From Phycisphaerales bacterium (lineage in GTDB: Bacteria > Planctomycetota > Phycisphaerae > Phycisphaerales > UBA1924), in the NCBI GenBank assembly GCA_029212425.1, contig JARGNC010000029.1, forward strand, positions 1 to 17,573: a stretch of 17,573 bases of DNA, given 5' to 3'. The notes under the pieces were generated by a model. It was not told where the DNA came from. It saw only the letters and a program-made list of their open reading frames with translations, and did no database searches. Numbering within the stretch: the stretch's first letter is position 1; every line of letters begins with the position of its first letter. Shown here one piece after another: positions 14,438-17,573 of the stretch. The translations under genes and the position numbers were made by a program.

Positions 14438-14758
14438 TTGGAATTCTCGCACGCGCCGGGTCAAGAGCGGCGAGTCTTTACGCCAAGACATAGACGAACA
14501 CATTGCTTGATCGCAAAGTTATAGAAAGTCCTTCGACTCCAGATTTGTTGAACTTCTCTCTCTCTCGTATTGCAAGGTCTCTCATTCCTGCAATATGTTA
14601 TATCTCTCTGAGTGTAATGTAGAACAATGGTATCGCCGCGTCAATGGGTGCGGGGGAAAATATTCAGATGCCAGTCCCCAGAGAGAATTCTGAAGGGGGG
14701 ATCGCTACCGTCCTGACGCATTTGCGAACCGACAGAAGCTATTTGGTAGGAGTTTGGT
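14438..14758. other. gene-free divergent intergenic region
   Basis: No plausible gene or tRNA is visible here between the divergently transcribed PEP-CTERM and phosphofructokinase genes. It holds CT-repeat stretches (14554-14566 and 14603-14609 on plus), a small imperfect hairpin (14568-14595), an inverted TTCAGA (14663-14668) / TCTGAA (14689-14694), and the AGGAG of the phosphofructokinase gene near 14748-14752. TTGCAA (14570) with TATGTT (14594), spaced 18, is a weak possible plus promoter. Confidence 0.5.
14568..14595. other. imperfect hairpin in the divergent intergenic region
   Basis: TATTGCAAGG pairs with CCTGCAATA around a 9-base TCTCTCATT loop, with one bulged A. It is flanked by CT-repeat tracts like those in the two PEP-CTERM leaders. 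No T run follows on either strand, so it is not a terminator. It may be a leader structure or protein-binding site; function unknown. Confidence 0.35.
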
Positions 14759-16015
14759 ATGGCTGATTTGATCAAGGGAAACGCTGTTATTGGGCAATCA
14801 GGCGGACCTACGGCGGTCATCAATCAATCGCTCGTTGGTGTGATCGAAGGTCTCCGAAGCGAGGGGGCTGGGACCTCCGGGAATCCGATCAAAAAAATCC
14901 TCGGGATGCGCCACGGCGTAACCGGATTGATCAACGATGACCTCTACGACCTGACTGACTACCCGCATGATCGTCTCCAGATCCTTGCGCAGACCCCAAG
15001 CGCGGGACTCGGCTCCACACGCGACAAACCTGACGCGGCATACTGCGAGAAGATCTTTGAAGCGTGCCAGAAGCATGACATCCGCTACTTCTTCTACATC
15101 GGTGGGAACGATTCGAGCGATACCTGTCGGATCGTCAACGAGCTGTCCAACGAGAAGGGGTATGAGCTGCGATGCTTCCATATCCCGAAGACAGTTGACA
15201 ATGACTTGATGATCAACGACCACACGCCTGGATTCCCGAGCGCGGCTCGGTTTGTCGCCAAAGCGTGCATGGCGGACTTCCTCGACAACATCTCGCTCCC
15301 AGGGATCAAGATCAATGTCATCATGGGTCGTCATGCAGGATTCCTGACCGCGGCGTCCGCGCTGGCGCGGCGTGATGATCGTTACGAATACGAAGGTGCA
15401 TCGAGCGATGGTCCTCAGTTGATCTACCTCCCGGAAGTCCCATTTGATATGGATCAGTTCGTGCAGGATGTTGCGGAACTCTATGAGAAGCGCCAACGCG
15501 TCCACATCGCGGTGTCGGAAGGCATCAGCGATAAAGACGGCAACGCGATCGGCGCGCAGCTCATCAAGAACAACCAGGTCGATGCGCACGGGAATGTGCA
15601 GCTCTCAGGATCGGGCGCGATCGGGGATGGGCTCTCTGACCTGTTGAAAGAAAGACTGACTCCGGTTGGCGGTAAGCAAGTGCGTGTCCGCGCCGACACA
15701 TTCGGGTATGTCCAGCGGTGTTTCCCGGATCAATCCCCAGTGGATATGAAGGAAGCTCGCGGGGTCGGTCGTTACGCGGCGCGTCTCGCGACGAGCGGCG
15801 ATCTCGATGGTTCGGTTGCGATCATCCGGACGAGCCCTATCGGTGAGGGACAGCCGTACGCCTGTAAGTTCGAACGGATTGAGCTTCGCGATGTCGCTGC
15901 GAAGACGAAGCACATGCCTGAGGAGTTCATCCAGGGTCATAACAATGTGAGTCAGCGTTTCTTGGATTACTGCAGACCGTTGGTAGGGGATCTTCCCCTG
16001 TATGAGCGGATCTGA
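14759..16015 (+). CDS. pfp: pyrophosphate-dependent 6-phosphofructokinase
   Basis: Cytosolic glycolytic enzyme interconverting fructose-6-phosphate and fructose-1,6-bisphosphate, here probably with pyrophosphate as phosphoryl donor and therefore reversible. Visible motifs: IGQSGGPTAVIN (11-22), YIGGNDSSDT (113-122), the catalytic loop PKTVDND (143-149), and MGRHAGFLTAASALAR (189-204). ATP enzymes have Gly at the fourth position of GGDG and PGTIDN; this one has Asp118 and Lys144, the pair that marks PPi-type enzymes. The usual first Asp of GGDD is Asn117 here. At 418 residues it matches the intermediate-length PFP group. TAGGAG 6 bases before ATG 14759 sets the start, and a strong terminator follows. 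Third-position codon use is more balanced and C-rich than in the neighbouring plus-strand genes, consistent with high expression. Confidence 0.9.
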   Translation: MADLIKGNAVIGQSGGPTAVINQSLVGVIEGLRSEGAGTSGNPIKKILGMRHGVTGLINDDLYDLTDYPHDRLQILAQTPSAGLGSTRDKPDAAYCEKIFEACQKHDIRYFFYIGGNDSSDTCRIVNELSNEKGYELRCFHIPKTVDNDLMINDHTPGFPSAARFVAKACMADFLDNISLPGIKINVIMGRHAGFLTAASALARRDDRYEYEGASSDGPQLIYLPEVPFDMDQFVQDVAELYEKRQRVHIAVSEGISDKDGNAIGAQLIKNNQVDAHGNVQLSGSGAIGDGLSDLLKERLTPVGGKQVRVRADTFGYVQRCFPDQSPVDMKEARGVGRYAARLATSGDLDGSVAIIRTSPIGEGQPYACKFERIELRDVAAKTKHMPEEFIQGHNNVSQRFLDYCRPLVGDLPLYERI

Positions 16016-16045
16016 TTCACTCGAACAGAATGTTTTGTTTATCGG

Positions 16046-16080
16046 ATCCCGGGATTCATTCGAATCTCGGGATTTTGTAT
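16046..16080 (+). terminator. intrinsic terminator of the phosphofructokinase gene
   Basis: A 12-bp stem ATCCCGGGATTC (16046-16057) / GAATCTCGGGAT (16062-16073) with one G-U pair and an ATTC loop is followed by TTTGTATTTG. It lies 30 bases after the stop codon. Confidence 0.85.
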
Positions 16081-16095
16081 TTGTTTTCCGGCGGA

Positions 16096-16125
16096 TTGAA
16101 AGTAGGATAGGAGTGTTTGCTATCC
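16096..16125 (+). promoter_or_regulatory. candidate promoter/operator of the SGNH hydrolase gene
   Basis: TTGAAA (16096-16101) is followed after 16 bases by TGCTAT (16118-16123), a weak -10, about 27 bases before the start codon. The perfect inverted repeat GGATAG (16105-16110) - N9 - CTATCC (16120-16125) lies in the spacer and over the -10, as an operator would. A terminator directly upstream means the gene needs its own promoter. Confidence 0.4.
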
Positions 16126-16149
16126 GATCAATTATTGAAGAGGTGAGTC

Positions 16150-17469
16150 ATGCGTTATGCGTATCGTTGTAGCTGTTTCATCGTGACTGTGATCGCGATG
16201 GGAATGCTCTTTGGATTCGGGCCATCCAAGACGCCTGGGAAGAAAGCGGTCAACAACAAGCGTTTCGAGGTCGTGAACACTTTGCCCAAGCTTGATCCGG
16301 ACCAGTTCCGGTGCATCGTGGTAGGAGATTCACAAACCACCGGTCCAAACTCCAACGGGATTCGCACCCAGATGCACGGCTGGGATTCAAACTTTGTTGG
16401 CGACCTCGTGACTGTCGGGAACAACGCGGCTGGTTACGAGATGTCGATGAGCGGCTCAAGCAGCGCAAACCTTGGATACCGAACAGTTGATATCTACAAC
16501 GGCTGGGACAACGGTGGTCAGCAAGACTTCTTCGCGGTCGTGGGGCATGAGTGGATCTGTGTTGGTGATATCCAATCAAACGGTGCGCGCATCGCGCGAA
16601 TGAGGTTGAACTTCAGCGTTCTAAATCAGGACTCTCCTTGGGATACGGATTGGGGTGTCGGGCAGAACATTCTCGCAAGGATTGCTGTTCGTACGACGCC
16701 GACGACTGTCCGTGCGATCGAGACTCGTCCAGAACGCGGCGAAGTTTCTGTTGGACAACTGGCGCAGGTGCATGAGCTTGAACCAACCTGGGGCATCCAG
16801 ATCATTGAGCAACAGATTCCTGGCGCGATTGATCGAGCCGCAGAGCGTGTCGGGGTGGGGCTGTACTTTCCAGAGGGCTATGTCGAAGAAGAAGGTATGC
16901 GGCTACAGGTGCTGGGTGTTACATTCCATCGCGCCGATCAGTTCTGGAATGTTGAGAAAGGAACTTTCATTGGGTACCAAGGGCGCGGGAGTTTCTCCGT
17001 TTCGGACCACCTCTATTTGTTCAGTCAAAAATCACGCGAGACATTGGTTGAGATGACCGACGCGGACACGATTGTGATTATGTTGGGTCACAACGCGGAG
17101 CCGGGTGGGATTCTGTCGTATGAAGACAACCTCATTAAGCTCAGCAATAAATGGGATGCGGCGTTCGACAAGTTGTACCGTCCTCGTCCGAAGATAATCT
17201 ATGTAGCGCCTTGGGGGACCGGGACCAGTGCGAGTCAGCCGTACATGAACTCGGTGAACAATATCACTGCTCGGCTTGGCGCAGATGGTCGCAAGAGGTG
17301 GTGTGTGAGTTTGTTCGATCGGTATCGAGGGTTGTCCCCTGAGGTGTACAGCCCCGAAGACTACAACATGGATTTCTGGCATGTCCACGCACAGGACGGT
17401 CCGACCGCGCGTCGGATTGCGGACGATCTCTACGAGTTGTTGTTCAATCCTGACAAACTGATCGAGTAG
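16150..17469 (+). CDS. secreted SGNH/GDSL-family hydrolase
   Basis: A 439-residue exported protein: N-terminal hydrophobic signal (about 8-24, SCFIVTVIAMGMLFGFG). SGNH blocks are recognisable: CIVVGDSQTTG (block I, nucleophile Ser61), IVIMLGHNAEPG (block III, G-x-N with Asn315) and MDFWHVHAQDG (block V, Asp408 and His411 as D-x-x-H). Between blocks I and III sits a long insertion (about 95-290) of beta-prone segments, larger than in a simple GDSL esterase of about 200 residues and possibly a jelly-roll accessory domain. Family members are esterases or carbohydrate deacetylases outside the cytoplasm; the substrate cannot be told. AGGTGA lies just upstream of ATG 16150. Own promoter and own transcription unit. 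Codon use is intermediate between the neighbouring phosphofructokinase and the cassette. Confidence 0.75.
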   Translation: MRYAYRCSCFIVTVIAMGMLFGFGPSKTPGKKAVNNKRFEVVNTLPKLDPDQFRCIVVGDSQTTGPNSNGIRTQMHGWDSNFVGDLVTVGNNAAGYEMSMSGSSSANLGYRTVDIYNGWDNGGQQDFFAVVGHEWICVGDIQSNGARIARMRLNFSVLNQDSPWDTDWGVGQNILARIAVRTTPTTVRAIETRPERGEVSVGQLAQVHELEPTWGIQIIEQQIPGAIDRAAERVGVGLYFPEGYVEEEGMRLQVLGVTFHRADQFWNVEKGTFIGYQGRGSFSVSDHLYLFSQKSRETLVEMTDADTIVIMLGHNAEPGGILSYEDNLIKLSNKWDAAFDKLYRPRPKIIYVAPWGTGTSASQPYMNSVNNITARLGADGRKRWCVSLFDRYRGLSPEVYSPEDYNMDFWHVHAQDGPTARRIADDLYELLFNPDKLIE

Positions 17470-17497
17470 CTTCGCTGCATTGAGACTGAATCCTACG

Positions 17498-17520
17498 AAA
17501 AAACCCGCGAACGTCGCGGG
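17498..17520 (-). terminator. terminator of a minus-strand gene beyond the right edge
   Basis: The stem CCCGCGA (17504-17510) / TCGCGGG (17514-17520) has an A run (17498-17503) on its left, which is a T6 run on the minus strand, so it terminates leftward transcription. On the plus strand it is followed by GTGTTGC, so it is a poor terminator for the SGNH gene. A minus-strand frame entering from the right edge ends at TGA 17546-17544, 24 bases before the stem, and is probably the tail of that gene. Confidence 0.75.
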
Positions 17521-17543
17521 GTGTTGCTGGTGTGATGTGATGA

Positions 17544-17573
17544 TCAGACTGTAGTCGCGTGTGTAGGTGATGG
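17544..17573 (-). CDS. possible 3' tail of a minus-strand gene (partial)
   Basis: Nine codons read from the right edge on the minus strand end at TGA (17546-17544), followed 24 bases on by a strong minus-strand terminator. Too short to identify; the other two minus frames are also open here, so the frame choice rests only on the stop-to-terminator spacing. Confidence 0.3.
   Translation of the reverse strand, partial: PSPTHATTV

Noticed and set aside
17498..17520. Hairpin as the terminator of the SGNH gene
   Set aside because: The T run is only on the minus-strand side; on the plus strand the stem is followed by GTGTTGC.
1..17573. CRISPR array, tRNA/rRNA gene, IS element or prophage att site
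   Set aside because: No regularly spaced repeats, no cloverleaf-like or rRNA-like stretch in the intergenic regions, no transposase or integrase motifs, and no long direct repeat bracketing the head cassette.

Overview
The window reads as a chromosomal segment of a free-living Gram-negative bacterium, most likely a planctomycete of the Phycisphaerae type. This is inferred from two secreted proteins ending in PEP-CTERM-like tails (Pro-motif, hydrophobic stretch, RRRR), a pyrophosphate-type phosphofructokinase, a GlmM of the archaeal-like subtype, large secreted amidohydrolases, and a moderately high G+C content. No rRNA, tRNA, CRISPR array, integrase, transposase or insertion sequence was found.

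Layout. (1) 1-1911, plus: a phosphoglucosamine mutase (glmM) translationally coupled to an 84-residue protein of unknown function, closed by a good intrinsic terminator. (2) 1912-7190, plus: a compact virus-derived head-gene cassette in the usual phage order: portal, coiled-coil scaffold candidate, SU10/DUF5309-type major capsid protein, intrinsic terminator, head-tail connector, a small beta-rich possible tail-tube-like protein, a small neck/tail-like protein, and a holin-like one-TM coiled-coil protein. A lipoprotein gene follows (7211-7774). No terminase, protease, tape measure, endolysin, integrase or att site is visible, and housekeeping-type genes lie on both sides. (3) 7796-12478, minus: an operon of two secreted amidohydrolase-family proteins. 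The larger (1123 aa) fuses a metal-site-less amidohydrolase half, a beta domain and an intact amidohydrolase half. The smaller (424 aa) is wholly metal-site-less. (4) 12658-14324, minus: two PEP-CTERM-type exported proteins with similar GA-rich leaders. (5) 14759-17469, plus: PPi-dependent phosphofructokinase, its terminator, then a secreted SGNH/GDSL-family hydrolase. The right edge holds a terminator for a minus-strand gene outside the window.

How the parts fit. The most notable region is the head cassette. Its gene order, consistent AGGAG ribosome binding sites, intact frames and a post-capsid terminator indicate a maintained particle-forming unit. Its third-codon-position G/T bias matches the neighbouring glmM, which argues for long residence. 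The missing packaging and tail genes leave three options: a gene-transfer-agent-like particle whose other genes are elsewhere, a domesticated capsid, or a remnant prophage. The lipoprotein and holin-like gene at its 3' end could link particles to the envelope, but that is inference.

Composition: from 1 to about 14.3 kb the plus strand is G+T-rich at third codon positions whichever way the genes point, so plus is probably the leading replication strand and the amidohydrolase/PEP-CTERM block is lagging-strand coded. The phosphofructokinase departs from this towards balanced, C-richer codons.
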